Positions 36,670-47,452 of a DNA stretch of 64,000 nt are shown one piece after another. The notes below the pieces were generated by a model. That model saw only the letters and a list, made by a program, of their open reading frames with translations. It was not told the origin of the DNA and ran no database searches. Position numbers and translations under genes: made by a program. Location of the stretch: NCBI GenBank assembly GCA_029449235.1, contig JANATG010000007.1, positions 1,178,001-1,242,000 on the forward strand. Direction: 5' to 3'. Position 1 is the stretch's first letter, and each line of letters begins with the position of its first letter. This DNA is from Linnemannia schmuckeri (lineage: Eukaryota; Mortierellomycota; Mortierellomycetes; Mortierellales; Mortierellaceae).

Positions 36670-36850
36670 GTGAGTTTTGGAGGGGGCGAATCTACATAAT
36701 GAGGATAAGCGTCGAAGGGGAGCGACTCTGCACAATGAAGAAGGGAGCATTGATGGGGGCGAATTCGAACAATAGAAAGAATACTTTGATGGAGGCGAAT
36801 GTGAATAATGAAGAGGAGAGCATTGAAGAGAGCGAATTTGCATATAATGT
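36670..36850. repeat. Degenerate minisatellite, about five units of 36-40 bp
   Basis: Units share a core like GAGGCGAATNNGNANAATGAAGA followed by GCATTGAAG or GCATTGATG. The repeat produces Pro-Ser-rich shadow frames on the minus strand. Confidence 0.55.
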
Positions 36851-37609
36851 TGAAGAAAAGATGCGCCAAAGACTGGGGGAAGGAGATGAGGCGTAGATCA
36901 TAAAAAAGCCGGCGCCTTTTATTTTTTTCCTGAGATGGTTCGTGTTCAGTCTTTTTAGCTCTAAAGAACACAGTTAAAACAATAGCAATGCCAAGCAAAC
37001 TCGGACTCAAAAGCAACTAAAGAACAATGTGTCATTTGAGATTGTGGTGATAGTTTAGGCGCTGCTTTTCTTTGATGATTAGAGAAAGACGGAAGGTGAA
37101 AAAGTACGTAGTTCAACGACAAGGATATGCGGAGGGGAAGAGCAGATGTATCGAATCAAAGTAAATTATCTCGATACGTCGATCAGTCATTACCCAAAAA
37201 TGGGCACAAACAAAATTACTCTTTCCTCATACAGCTTCAACGATTAGTCCAAGCGAGCAGAACAACAACAACCAACCTGTCGACATTTGAAAGGATCATC
37301 CAACCTTGAACGGCGATCATACTACTAGTGAGGCGCCTCTCAATTCAGTCTTTAAAAACCACATCAAGACTTTATCTGTAAAGGAACTCCCACATGGACG
37401 GAATGCAGACAGTGTGGAGCGGCAGGCAACTAAATTTATGTAGGCGTTCAGTGCCTTCTGCGGAGTAGGGTAACATCGACTTCGTAAAAAAGACTGAGAA
37501 AGGGTCACTGATGATGTATCGCTGTCGTGTCGGAGTACTTTGGGAAGCATAGATTGCGCTGCATGAGACCGCTTGTCAGGAAGCAAGATACTTCATCATT
37601 AATTACGAG

Positions 37610-37970
37610 GGTTGTCTTTCTAGACGTCTTAGAGTCTATGTCATCAAGGGACAGTCAATTTCTCTGAGATGATACGACAACCCGTCTGTTTCCTCATCAG
37701 GTCAAATGTGAAAGGCTGTAGTGTCGGCGACATTAAAGTAGCGCAGGAACTCAACTACCGTCCAAGTCCAGGTTAAACGAAGGCACAACTTCAACATATT
37801 TCATTTAAAATTTGGAATCTCTTAAGATTCCAAAACAGACAAGGAGATATTGTTGACTCAACCTCTCGCCACAGTCATGAGCAAAAAGAGAAGAGAAAAA
37901 TATGCTGGCTGGGTGAACAAATTAACATGGGCCAAGCACCGACAAGAGCGAATCAAACTTTGATCATCTG
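37610..37970 (+). pseudogene. Decayed Tc1/mariner-like transposase fragment
   Basis: In scattered frames with stops I read pieces such as KGCSVGDIKVAQELNYRPS, resembling the helix-turn-helix start of Tc1-type transposases, and further on MSKKRREKYAGWVNKL followed by TWAKHRQERI, resembling the W-x(n)-W block that precedes the first catalytic Asp. No intact frame, catalytic triad or terminal inverted repeat was found. Assignment is tentative. Confidence 0.33.
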
Positions 37971-38108
37971 TCTTAACTAATTAACAAAACGCAAACTGCA
38001 AAAGTATCTCTTGTATGCCAAAAAGTGGCCAGCGCCATCTTCCTCGCCGCATCAAAACGAACATTGGTGCAAAAAAAAAGTACGCGGGAGCTGCACAGGA
38101 AAGGAAGC

Positions 38109-38113
38109 AAAAA
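38109..38113 (-). terminator. Pol III terminator of tRNA-His
   Basis: Five T on the minus strand, 15 bp after the discriminator end. Confidence 0.7.
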
Positions 38114-38128
38114 GATCCTTAAGGATGT

Positions 38129-38199
38129 GCTGGTACCTGGAATCGAACCAGGATCGTCTCGGCCACAACGAGATATACTAACCATTATACTATGCCAGC
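38129..38199 (-). tRNA. tRNA-His (GTG)
   Basis: A 71-nt cloverleaf on the minus strand. The 5' end is GCTGGCATAG and the 3' end GGTACCAGC. The anticodon loop is TTGTGGC within the stem CTCG/CGAG, giving anticodon GTG; the T-loop is GGTTCGATTCC. The acceptor stem has one C-A mismatch (pair 6-67). No intron. A T5 Pol III terminator follows (AAAAA at 38109-38113 on the plus strand). The extra G at -1 would be added after transcription, as usual for eukaryotic tRNA-His. Confidence 0.9.
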
Positions 38200-38580
38200 T
38201 TGCAGAGACTGAAAGTTATTTATCTTTTTAAACAGATTACTTCACTTCCGTGTGCTTGGTGGCTTAAGGGTCATTTTTTTAAAATTGCAATAAAATTGCA
38301 TTGAAATAAATGCCATATCTGACGCTGTTCTTTGTAAAGGAATTGAGGCCTTCTCAGCGCTCTTTTTAAGCTTAAAACTGCTGAAGTGATAGTCCAAATT
38401 GCGCTTTTTCTTACTTGTGATTTTGAGTGGTCTTTTAGGCTCTACAATAAATGTTTTCATATCAAAGAAAACCTTTCTTAAAAAAAATTGCTCAACTACG
38501 CTGAAAATTTTCTTTGTCTATCACGAAATGAACAAAACGCCTGAGCCACTGACATAAGAACTCTCAACGCCTCCAAGAGC
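38200..38580. other. Intergenic upstream of tRNA-His
   Basis: A/T-rich, no supported feature. It separates the tRNA from the retroelement fragment. Confidence 0.4.
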
Positions 38581-38982
38581 ATGTTGACTGAGTGGTCCTC
38601 GACCTTCAAGACCCCACAATCCATTGCCAAGACGGTCCTTCACAAGTTTATTGGCTACCTGGAGACGCAGGCCTCAGAGCTGATCTGGAAAACCCGATGC
38701 TCCACGACGATTGCGTGGGAGCAGACGCAAGGCATCTCTGCCAAGGACAAAACATCCAAATACACCGGCGCCCGAGGTGACTGGAGTCGAGGATACGGAT
38801 ACATCACGCGTGATGGGTTCTGCCTGTGTGGCGCTTCGCTAGCCACACATAAGAATCGAACCTGCCCTGGAGCGACCAAGGAACCACGCGCAGCTGATGA
38901 GCGGCTGCTGGATAGTTTGTTGGGAAGGAGGAGATTGTCGTTAATGGAGAGGATGGGAAGAATTTCTTCCATTCGTATCTAG
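38581..38982 (+). pseudogene. Probable C-terminal remnant of a non-LTR retrotransposon reverse transcriptase
   Basis: An open frame of 133 residues with no host-gene domain. It contains ASELIWKTRC, then IAWEQTQGISAKDK and a Cys/His-like end (CLCGASLATH). This matches the style of the tail that follows reverse transcriptase in fungal non-LTR elements (IW-x-x-RC, then WE-x(3)-GI). No polymerase core (YADD) is present upstream, so the copy is 5'-truncated, as is normal for such elements. A duplicated 3' segment follows. Could also be an unrelated decayed gene. Confidence 0.42.
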
Positions 38983-39088
38983 TTTCATTTTCTTCTATTG
39001 AAGCTGTGAGGAGCAGCGGCAATTGTTGCGCAGAGCCAGGTTGTGGACCGGACTGCGACTGGTGGATGGCTCTCGGAAGAGTTTGGTA
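38963..39088 (+). repeat. Copy A of a duplicated segment at the retroelement 3' end
   Basis: Overlaps the end of the fragment above and is repeated at +228 bp. The best part (39003-39088) aligns without gaps over 86 bp. Confidence 0.85.
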
Positions 39089-39190
39089 TGTAGCTCCTTT
39101 CACTATCGAATGCCTTTCTTGGGCTTTTCACTGGAGAAATAAAAAATAAAAAAAAATAAAAAAATCAAGAACTCTCAAAGTACACAGACC

Positions 39191-39316
39191 TCCTTCATTT
39201 GTACCTAATTTTATTTTATCTTCTGTTACAGCTGTGAGGAGCAACGGCAATTGTTGTACAGAGCCAAGTTGTAAACCAAACTGTGACTGATAGATAGCGC
39301 TCGAAAGAGTTTGGTA
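39191..39316 (+). repeat. Copy B of the duplicated segment, transition-mutated
   Basis: In the 86-bp gap-free core (39231-39316 against 39003-39088) there are 14 differences; 13 are transitions in one direction (11 G to A and 2 C to T in copy B), one is a transversion. Copy B has gained in-frame stops such as TAG. Confidence 0.85.
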
Positions 39317-39634
39317 AAAGGAGAGAACTTCAACTGATCAGCATTCACTGTCAAACAAAGCTCACTTTGAATGTCTAGGATATCAGGCTGAATGCATCGA
39401 CATTATTTTTGCTGTGGTATCAATTAGTCGTTTGCTCAGTCGTTTCAGTCTTGGTCCTGGCACTTCAATAGCCCATGCGCCAAGCAGCATAATGATGGCT
39501 GTGCGCCAATGGGCAAAGAAACTCGCGACTGAATGCTTTGGTCCTCAGAGCGGAGTATGGGAGGCGGATAGAAAGGAGGTATGCAGTTTATTATTAATAT
39601 ATAGTGGTGGAGGAGGAAGAGGGAGGGGAATGGA
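39317..39634. other. Intergenic 3' flank of Kei1 gene
   Basis: 318 bp. It holds the Kei1 polyadenylation signal (TTTATT on the plus strand at 39587-39592). Nothing else is supported. Confidence 0.4.
39587..39592 (-). terminator. Candidate polyadenylation signal of Kei1
   Basis: AATAAA on the minus strand, 43 bp after the stop codon. Confidence 0.5.
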
Positions 39635-40872
39635 TTAGACAAATTCGTCGTCGTCTTCGTTGCGGAGGACAGTGTGTTTTCCGCGGTCCTGTCCGATCCT
39701 GGGCAAGAACATCATGGGTGTAGAGTCGGATCCCGAGTTCATAGCGCCACCAACCATGTTGGAAGGAAGATCGTACCGGTGAATCAGCGAGTACGAATAC
39801 GACCACACCACTAATGCAAAGTACAACTATAGGTTTTATAAAAAAGAGAGGGGATATAGATTAGATAAGAGTACTGAGAACGGCAGAGCAAAAAGTCCAT
39901 AAAGCTGCAAAGAAGCCAGAAAACGTACGTGAAGGCACCAGAGGGCGAGGAGGATGAGAATGGAGATGCCGCCTTCGAATTGAAAGTCCTGTCGCACATC
40001 GTCGCTGATGGGTGTGGTTGTTGGGTCTCCTGTTTGGTCTGGCTGAGGTTCGCCCAAAAGATCGTTCCTGGTCATGAACCAGGTCACTGCTAAGACGATT
40101 GTTTGGACGGCGTTGATAATCAAGTCGATCACATAAGCTAATGCATACCGTCCCACAATTTTCGTGTTGTCCTATTGTTAAAGGATACAAAATGAAACGG
40201 TAAGATACAGGTAACGAACGAACAAATGAGAAGAAACAAGGTTGGGCAGCCGGTGTTCCGGTTACTATTTTTTCTCTTCTTTGTGTTTCCGGAAGAATAT
40301 TATAACGGCAGGGTTAAGGAACCCCCCCCCCCTTCCCCAGCTTACAATCAAGACACCGTAGAGGCCCCAGGCAAAGGCAAAGGTCGCAAAGACAGAGTAG
40401 AGGTACATGATGACTTTGGCGAGACCTCCATTAGCGAATATTCCAAAGAATCCTGATACTTTATTGAGCTATGTGATTACAGGAAAGTAATACCTCTCAG
40501 GTCAGTTTGTTTATCATCATCGCCCCCTATTTCATACTTCACACTGCGCAGAAATAAAAGAGAGAAAGCACAACTTGCAGGACTGCAAAGTAGAAAAAAG
40601 GCGACTTACAATGGCGAAAACCGTGATAATGGTGACTCCTGTAAAAGTAAACAGTCCAGGATAAGAGAGCGAAGAAAGTTGACAGGGTTGCGATCAGGCA
40701 ATGGGCGGTTAAGATCAAAAAGAGAGCGGTAGGTCAGTTTAACCGAAGCAATTCGAAAAAAAAACTTGCTTCCTCAAGCGAGTGTGTCTATGTGTCGAGG
40801 ACAGAAAAGAGCGAAAGTGAACTTGCCTGTCTTGAGCTCTAAGATTCCTAGACACTTGCGCAAGCGAATCAT
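39635..40872 (-). CDS. KEI1: Inositolphosphorylceramide synthase subunit Kei1
   Basis: 210 residues from five exons: 40872-40827, 40638-40610, 40468-40346, 40171-39929 and 39826-39635; phases close. The first two exons are only 46 and 29 bp. Kei1 is the Golgi regulatory subunit of the fungal enzyme that transfers phosphoinositol to ceramide. Family features seen: N-terminal RLRKCLGILELKTG, then LNKVSGFFGIF, the membrane segment VIMYLYSVFATFAFAWGLYG, the block YVIDLIINAVQTIVLAVTWF, another helix (GGISILILLALWCLH) joined to LYFALVVWSYSYSLIHRY, and an acidic C-terminus (NEDDDEFV). Four hydrophobic segments fit the family and the length is normal. The first intron has a GC donor. Recognition rests on the order of motifs; the IPC synthase partner is not in the window. 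Confidence 0.82.
40639..40826 (-). other. GC-AG intron in Kei1
   Basis: The donor reads ACAG|GCAAGT and the acceptor TTTTACAG|GAGTC. This joins LELKTG to VTIITVFAI in frame, as the family requires. Confidence 0.75.
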
Positions 40873-43035
40873 GTTGTTGTTGTAAAGGAGTGTTGAGGTG
40901 AGTAGGCGGGTATAGAATGGTTTGTGTGCAAGTTAAGGTCGTGTGGTGACAGTAGTGTGAGCAAGTGAATGTGAGTGTGAGGGTATTAGTTATAAATTGA
41001 GAGTATTGTCAAGTAAATCGTAGTGGATTTTAAAAGTGAGCGTAGTCGTGAATGAGAGTGGTGAGTGGTGAGTGGTGAGTGGTGAGCGGTGAGTGGTTGC
41101 AATGAAGAGTGAGGAGGAAAGTGAAAAAAGACAAAGGAGAGACAAGAGATAAAAAAATGAACAGCACGAGCAAAGGCCTTTTGTGTTCGAGGTCGAAGGG
41201 AGCGAATGACGACAAAGGGGAAAAGAGAACATATCCACGGCCAGTTGGATTCTCCCTTTCTCCGCTCTCACTCACCCTCCGCACATCCTGCGCACATCCG
41301 CATCTAACATACACACACACAGGCGGTGGGAAAAGAGCGAAAAAAAAGAGAAGTCACTGCCACGACCAGAGAGTGTCAAGATCCCCGGCGGGAAAAGATA
41401 TTCGCCGGCCATTGAATTTGAAAATAAAGTAAAAAAAAAAAAACTCGTTTTTCTCTTGTGCTTGGTAAATAGACGTCCTTTGTTGACATAAATGCAACGA
41501 GGCAAGTTCCTCCTATTCTGGCCATCCGTCGTCGCTACAGCAGAGGCTCACATTACAGCAAACTGGCTCCTCCCATTCTCTTCTTACCTTTTTCTCATTC
41601 TCTCTCACTCCTACAGACTTGCTATGACCATCATTTTGCGTCTTATCTGATCAATGATACTGCATGTGTTTCTGTATTTCAGCTTCCCAGGAACAAAAAA
41701 AACGACACTGTGCGACCAGAGTTAATTCAACACCAGACTGGCGTTGAGACCGGGTGTATCCGACATGGTAACGCTACAAATAAAAACGACAGTCGATCAT
41801 GACTGGCAGCATGTAATAGTCATGAAAGAGTCGTCATCGTCATCTCCTGTCGCCGGGGCCATAGTCATGGCTTAGACGAAGAGTAATTTCCCTGAAATGA
41901 AATAAAGATGAGCAACAACTCACATGACTAGAGGGCATGAGGCAGCTCCGCCTCTCAAAACAACCACATCAACTACAACAAACAATTGAACTCTTCCTTG
42001 CAGGTCAAAATAGACATATTGTTCACACGTATCCCCGTTGCCACCCGCTGACATCAATACCTGACGCGTGCTTCTCGATCTCCTCTTCTTGTTTCTTGTT
42101 TCTTCTACATCACCCGACGCGCATCTGTCTCTTCCTTCTTGCTCTACTGCTCGTCATCCTGTTTCTTTTTTTTTTTTTTTTTTTTTTTTGTTTAGAACGC
42201 GTCGTACAATGGTTCATGAGCATGTCTGTTCCCTCCTGTCCATCCATGCATCTTCATTGCTCCTTCCTGCACCCCTTTTTTCCCTTTTTTCCCTTTTTTC
42301 CCTTCTATCCCTCCTTCTCTCTTTCCTCTTGCTCACTGTCAATGGGCCACATCCATCCTACAACCTGTATGGTTTTGCAAGATGTTGCATCTGGGAGAGA
42401 ACTAAATATGCATCGAAACACGGCTGGGCAGTAGCACGGCTGCTCCTTTTTTCTAATCCTGTTTTCTTTCGATTTGTTACCGCGAGTAGCATAATGGTCC
42501 CGCTCTTTTCTCTATCCGATCGCCTGGATTCATCCGGACCTTGCTTATAGCCTTTCACGCGTTGTATGATGTCTCTGTCGAAAATTTTTGTGTTGCATTT
42601 ATTTGCCTCCGTCAGGGTTCGGGTGTTTTTTTCCCTTTTTTCATGGCTTGTGCGAGATAAAAAGGTTTTTTTGCAACTGAAAAGGCAGCTCGCTGTTGTC
42701 GCTGCCTTTTTTTTGGCTTTTGATATTGACATGATTGTCTTTGTCTTTGTTGTTGTTGACAGTTGACATGGTTATTGTTATTAATCGTCTTTGTTGCTCT
42801 CGTCTTTGTTTGTGACATGATTGTTGTTTGTCGTTGTTGTTGACATGGTTGACGTCGTTGTTTGATGTTCATCTGACCCATGGTCGTCTACCTTCTGAAA
42901 ATGTATTTCTTTTTTCATTCCCCTCTCTTCCCTCTCTCGGACATATCATCCGCGATGATGAAAAAAGGGATGCTCGCGCTTGGTGCTCCAGTCTTGCATG
43001 CTCGCTCTTACACCTCCTCATCCCGCTCGACCCCT

Positions 43036-43074
<39 letters not shown>

Positions 43075-43734
43075 CACCCTTTGCCCATTGTCCTTGTTTC
43101 TGCTGCTGCTGCTGCTCTTACATTCCTCCGTGCAAATGTCCATTTTTGCATTGTTCGATCATCTCAAGAGTTTTCTCTCTCTCTCTCTCTCTCTCGCTAT
43201 CTGTCCCTTTTTTTTGTTCTTTTTTCTCTACTCTTTGCTTCTCTCATCTTTACGTCTTTTTGTTCTCTTCGTTCACAACTCCAATCATTTGAATCTCTCC
43301 CCTCGACTTTCTTCATCCTTCATCCCTAATACTTTCCTTCGCCACCTCCTCCTTTTCCTCTCTTCCCCTCCACCCACCAGCTTCTTCCTTCTCCAATTGT
43401 CCAACAGAACAAAACAACGTTTCGATTTCTATTGTCAATTATAAAACGAGGGTTGTCCTATTGTTACACGCTCACTACTCCTGCAACACCTTTGCACGAC
43501 CAAACTGACACATCCAGACGCACGCATAACCAACATTAAAGAGAGCAAAGCCAAAAAAGCCAAAGACATTTTGCAACACACGGAAACAGCTCCTTTCTGG
43601 TCTCAAATCAATTCGTTTTATTCCCTTGCTTTCCATTATCCTTTTTCTCTGTCCTTTTCCTCTCTGCCTTTGTATTTTGCATTTTGATCCTGATCTCTTC
43701 CTTCTTCCCATTGGATGCACGAAAGGAAAAAAAA
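40873..43734. other. Divergent intergenic region between Kei1 and the F-box gene
   Basis: About 2.9 kb. It holds the heptamer repeat above, T runs (42167-42189; 37 T at 43038-43074), a CT dinucleotide run (43172-43195) and a CT-rich leader before the F-box gene. Open frames on both strands are low-complexity (Phe/Ser/Leu-rich). No gene is supported. Confidence 0.45.
41056..41097. repeat. GAGTGGT heptanucleotide minisatellite, six units
   Basis: Six units of 7 bp, the fifth with one change (GAGCGGT). It lies in the upstream region of Kei1. Confidence 0.85.
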
Positions 43735-46440
43735 ATGTCTCTGAACCAGCATATCTTTACCTTATTTCGCCGAATCCTTCTTCTCGACCAACAACCCTTC
43801 CTCTCTCTTTCTTTTTCTTTTTATTTATCATCCTCCTCTTCTCCCTCTTTTTCTTCTTCTTCTTCTTCTTCTTACTTTTGTTCTTCTTTTCTCCACCACT
43901 CGTCGCCCAGTTGCCTACATTATACCCCCGATACCTACAACACCGGTGAAATTGATCCCAGCAGCAACAGTAACATTAACAACAATAACAACAACAACAT
44001 GAACGTCCTTGATATGAGCGATCGTCACTTTCGTCTAAAGTCTGGTCAGAGCCTTTCCGCGTCGCCTTCTCAATCGCCCTCCCTGTCCTCCTCCACCTCG
44101 CCCTCGTCCCTGTCGTCTAAGCTCAAAGGAAAGGACTCTTCCTCAGCCTCAGGACTGATTAACTCTCTCAAGAAAAAGTCGTCTACTTCCACCCTTTTCT
44201 CGCCCCTATCTCCTGCCCTCTCCTCCACCGGACCATCAACAACCTTTACCTCATCCCTGACGCGATCCAAACGCAGCAGCAGCAGTCGCCCTCTCTGCTC
44301 CGCATCCTGTTTCTCCCCTCTCGACCTCCCCTCTGATATCTTTGTATGCCTCCTCGAGTTCCTGACTCCGGCAGAGCTGTGGAAGCTGTCGATGGCGTCT
44401 CGTGAGATGCATAGACAGGTCAATGGGTTCATGTCCAAGATCCAGCGGTTCAAGTACGGTGCGGTCAGGATCCTTTACCAGGAGAACTCTGGAATCTTGT
44501 ATGTCTCGCCCAGTGGTATGAATGGAGGATCTCCTTCGTCCGTGCAGACCATCTTGGCCAGGATCAAGGGTGCGTCCAACCCACGGAGCCGCCAGTCTTA
44601 TTGGGAAGCCCAGGGTGAGCTCTTGGTAACGATCATTATGGAGGGAACCCCGTATGAGTCCAAACCAGGAAGTCGACCGGCCAAAGAGACAAGCACCAAA
44701 TCTTCTTCCTCCCTTGAAACAACAGGAGCACATGCTCCCCAGGTTCATGCTAATAGCGCCAACACCACCGTCACCATTATACCCTTGCTCGAAAGTGCAA
44801 CAACAACACTACCTTCATCGATAATGACAACAACTTCTACAGTAATAGCAACAACAACAACAATCATACCAACATCTCCTTCGACATCGACACTTGTCTC
44901 ATCTTATGTATCCGCATCCTCATCACAACTGAGCCTCGCATCCACCGCCAACAAGACCATCGCAGAGGACACCATCCAAGTCCTAGGCCCGCTCCCCATG
45001 GATAGATTTCAAGCCATGGTGGACCTTCTGTTCGACCCCAACATCGTCTACCTCAACCACCGTCGAGCCATCATCAATTGCGCACGGTATGTCTCAGCAA
45101 GCATCGCCGATTATTTCAAGGAGGCTCTCAGCACCAAGGACCCCTTAGACCCAGTGTTTCATGCAACCTTCCTCAAGCAATATACCGTCAGGACGGGGCC
45201 ATACCTCGCCGTGTTTCTCTACGACAGTGGTGCCGAGGACAATGGCAATGACGACGAAGACGGACTGCCCCTGGGACCCTCTACCCAGCCAAGGACATCG
45301 CAACGATCGACCCTGGTCGCGCCTCCCTCTCGTCTACAAAAGTACTTCCAGGTCATGCTGTGGCATCGCTGCATGTCTGACCTGATTGCGCTTTACAATC
45401 GCATCCAGCGACTACATGTGCATGTCGCTTCCTCTTCCTCTTCCAAGAAGTCCACGAGCTCAGAGCCGCTCGAGCCCATGCCAGAGTCGAACAAGGCTGT
45501 TTGTTGTCAGGACATGCCAACCAGCATTCCCTCGCCCACCACCTCTCCCGTGATGCAAGAGACTTACCCCTTTTGCTGCAATGCACATTCGCTTGTCTTC
45601 ACGACCCATTATCCCGCCAGTATTCCCATCCCATACCCAATCCGCCAAAAGTTCCGTCGCATGGCTCAGAAGCTTCAGACTAAGAATCTTTGGGCGGTCG
45701 TCCTTCAAGGCCATGGCGCTAACGCTGCTCAGTGGGAGGAGTCTCCTATCGGTCGACACATCCAATATACAGGATCGACAGAGAAGCTTCAGTTCTGTAA
45801 CGGATTTGCTCGCCCGATCTCTCCAGCGACCATGGCAGCAGTGGTGGCATCGGGATCAACGACATCACCATCCTCTTCCATCCACAAGCAACGACGCGAG
45901 ATGGACGACGAGGAGCTGGTGCTGAGACGTCATCGGATCGAGGAGCGCATCAGACAGGATACACTCATGAAGCAGGAGTTGCTCTCGCTTTGTCTAATGG
46001 CCTGTGGTCTCTTTATGGTTGACGGTCGCTCACGTCATATCCCCCCGACCCTCATGTCGCTCCTGAGACGCTATGGACCTTGGGACAAGGGTGTCTGGCG
46101 TGAGGAAGAATGGAGACAATCGGCCATCGATTTGTCTTCTGGAGCTGGATCAGAGGAAGAAGCAGGAGGAGCCCACAGGAAGAAAAAGAGTTTGTCATCA
46201 CCGTCATCGTTGAACTTTTCGTCGCTCCGAGGAGGAGTAGCAGCAGTCGATGGAGTGAAGACGGAGGGGGCAGCCAAGGATGACAACAAGAACGAGCGAG
46301 GACCATGGCAGAACCTTTGTATTGCTGCCATCCAGTTCATGGCGCACGAGAACTTGACCTGGGGCGGTGCGACCGGGAATGAGGAGCTTAGCCGACTCCG
46401 AGTCACCATCAACTCTTCTCAGTGGATCTACCACGAGTAA
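43735..46440 (+). CDS. F-box domain protein, uncharacterised
   Basis: One uninterrupted frame of 901 residues from ATG at 43735 (MSLNQHIF). A further ATG at 43684 would add 17 residues, and one at 43999 would skip a poly-Ser stretch that may be translated CT-rich leader. An F-box lies at about residues 192-230 (SPLDLPSDIFVCLLEFLTPA, followed by ELWKLSMASREM), the part that binds Skp1 in SCF ubiquitin ligases. The remaining 650 residues have no repeats such as WD40 or LRR that I recognise; they include Thr/Ser-rich linkers and folded-looking blocks (for example PFCCNAHSLVFTTHYPASIP), probably the substrate side. A cullin-1-like gene lies 9 kb away. Substrate unknown. Confidence 0.8.
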   Translation: MSLNQHIFTLFRRILLLDQQPFLSLSFSFYLSSSSSPSFSSSSSSSYFCSSFLHHSSPSCLHYTPDTYNTGEIDPSSNSNINNNNNNNMNVLDMSDRHFRLKSGQSLSASPSQSPSLSSSTSPSSLSSKLKGKDSSSASGLINSLKKKSSTSTLFSPLSPALSSTGPSTTFTSSLTRSKRSSSSRPLCSASCFSPLDLPSDIFVCLLEFLTPAELWKLSMASREMHRQVNGFMSKIQRFKYGAVRILYQENSGILYVSPSGMNGGSPSSVQTILARIKGASNPRSRQSYWEAQGELLVTIIMEGTPYESKPGSRPAKETSTKSSSSLETTGAHAPQVHANSANTTVTIIPLLESATTTLPSSIMTTTSTVIATTTTIIPTSPSTSTLVSSYVSASSSQLSLASTANKTIAEDTIQVLGPLPMDRFQAMVDLLFDPNIVYLNHRRAIINCARYVSASIADYFKEALSTKDPLDPVFHATFLKQYTVRTGPYLAVFLYDSGAEDNGNDDEDGLPLGPSTQPRTSQRSTLVAPPSRLQKYFQVMLWHRCMSDLIALYNRIQRLHVHVASSSSSKKSTSSEPLEPMPESNKAVCCQDMPTSIPSPTTSPVMQETYPFCCNAHSLVFTTHYPASIPIPYPIRQKFRRMAQKLQTKNLWAVVLQGHGANAAQWEESPIGRHIQYTGSTEKLQFCNGFARPISPATMAAVVASGSTTSPSSSIHKQRREMDDEELVLRRHRIEERIRQDTLMKQELLSLCLMACGLFMVDGRSRHIPPTLMSLLRRYGPWDKGVWREEEWRQSAIDLSSGAGSEEEAGGAHRKKKSLSSPSSLNFSSLRGGVAAVDGVKTEGAAKDDNKNERGPWQNLCIAAIQFMAHENLTWGGATGNEELSRLRVTINSSQWIYHE

Positions 46441-47452
46441 ATTAATAATGAATAAAATCATCATGTGATTACAATTCCCTTTTTTTTCCACGCGCATTTT
46501 TTTTTGCACAGCAAGATCGCGACTTTGCCCTGACGACTATGAGGAATGCAAACAAAACGCGAACGCAGCCTTTGGTCAATCTCATGATCTCTTTTCATTT
46601 TTTGCTTGCGCCGAGGATACATCCAGCGAGATATGTGTGCATCCACCCATGTCGTCAGTTTGCTCACCAAGGAAATATCGCCGAGAACAGCCATAGCGAC
46701 GTGGCAAAGGTGGTGATAGGGTCAGGAGCAGAATGTCGGTGATGACTGCCTCTTTGTTCCGAACAAGGGAATTTAGACAGGGAGAAATGCCGATAATGAT
46801 CCCCTGCAGGATGGTGGTAGGATGGTGATGGGTTGATAATACCTCCGCTGATGACCACTTTGAGAGAGGCGAAATATGCTGCTACATCATACAAAAAAAG
46901 AGGCTCTTTTTGACATAGATAGGGACACACTCATTCACACACTGATGCAATTAATGACTACTGATCAGCGAGTGACTTTTGTGATGCCATTTAGTCAGCC
47001 ACCACGCTTGTCCATCACCTTTCTACGTCTTTCTTTCTATCTTTCTTTTGCACGTACTTACCTCACTACTCCGTCTCTTCCGTATATTTTCACTCGTTGA
47101 TAGTTCACCTATCTCTTCCCTCGGCATTTCTCTCCTCTCTCTCTTTCTTCTCCACATCGCCATTGTCTTTCTCTTGCCATTCGTCTCCCCACTTTACACT
47201 CCTTCTCACTTCCTATTAACAAAACAAAACCGACACATACATACATACATATATACATCTCAAAGACATACCTTCGTAAGTAAAGTTTGAACAAAATCGG
47301 CATGTCAAAATTCTACGTTGAACCCTGCATGCATCATGATACAGTATCTGTGCGCACAAAAAAAAAGATGGACGGGGCATTTGCATCAAAACTCTGATTC
47401 TCATTCTCTGTATCTTTCTTGTTAAATCACAAACAGACAAATCATCAGCTCG
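46441..47452. other. Intergenic between F-box and GATA genes
   Basis: About 1.0 kb in tandem orientation. From about 46990 it becomes CT-rich, the likely leader of the GATA gene, with an ATAC repeat at about 47236-47255. No other feature is supported. Confidence 0.45.
46451..46456 (+). terminator. Candidate polyadenylation signal of the F-box gene
   Basis: AATAAA 11 bp after the stop codon, very close, so the real site may be a later one. Confidence 0.35.

Larger units (their letters stand above)
34862..37600. other. Intergenic, A/T-rich, with homopolymers
   Basis: Contains poly-A runs at 35225-35248 and 35510-35539, a GGACGCGTCC palindrome repeated as a half-site at about 35334-35362, a possible short exon at 35673 and a degenerate tandem repeat at 36670-36850 (both listed separately). 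Nothing else coding is supported. Confidence 0.4.
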
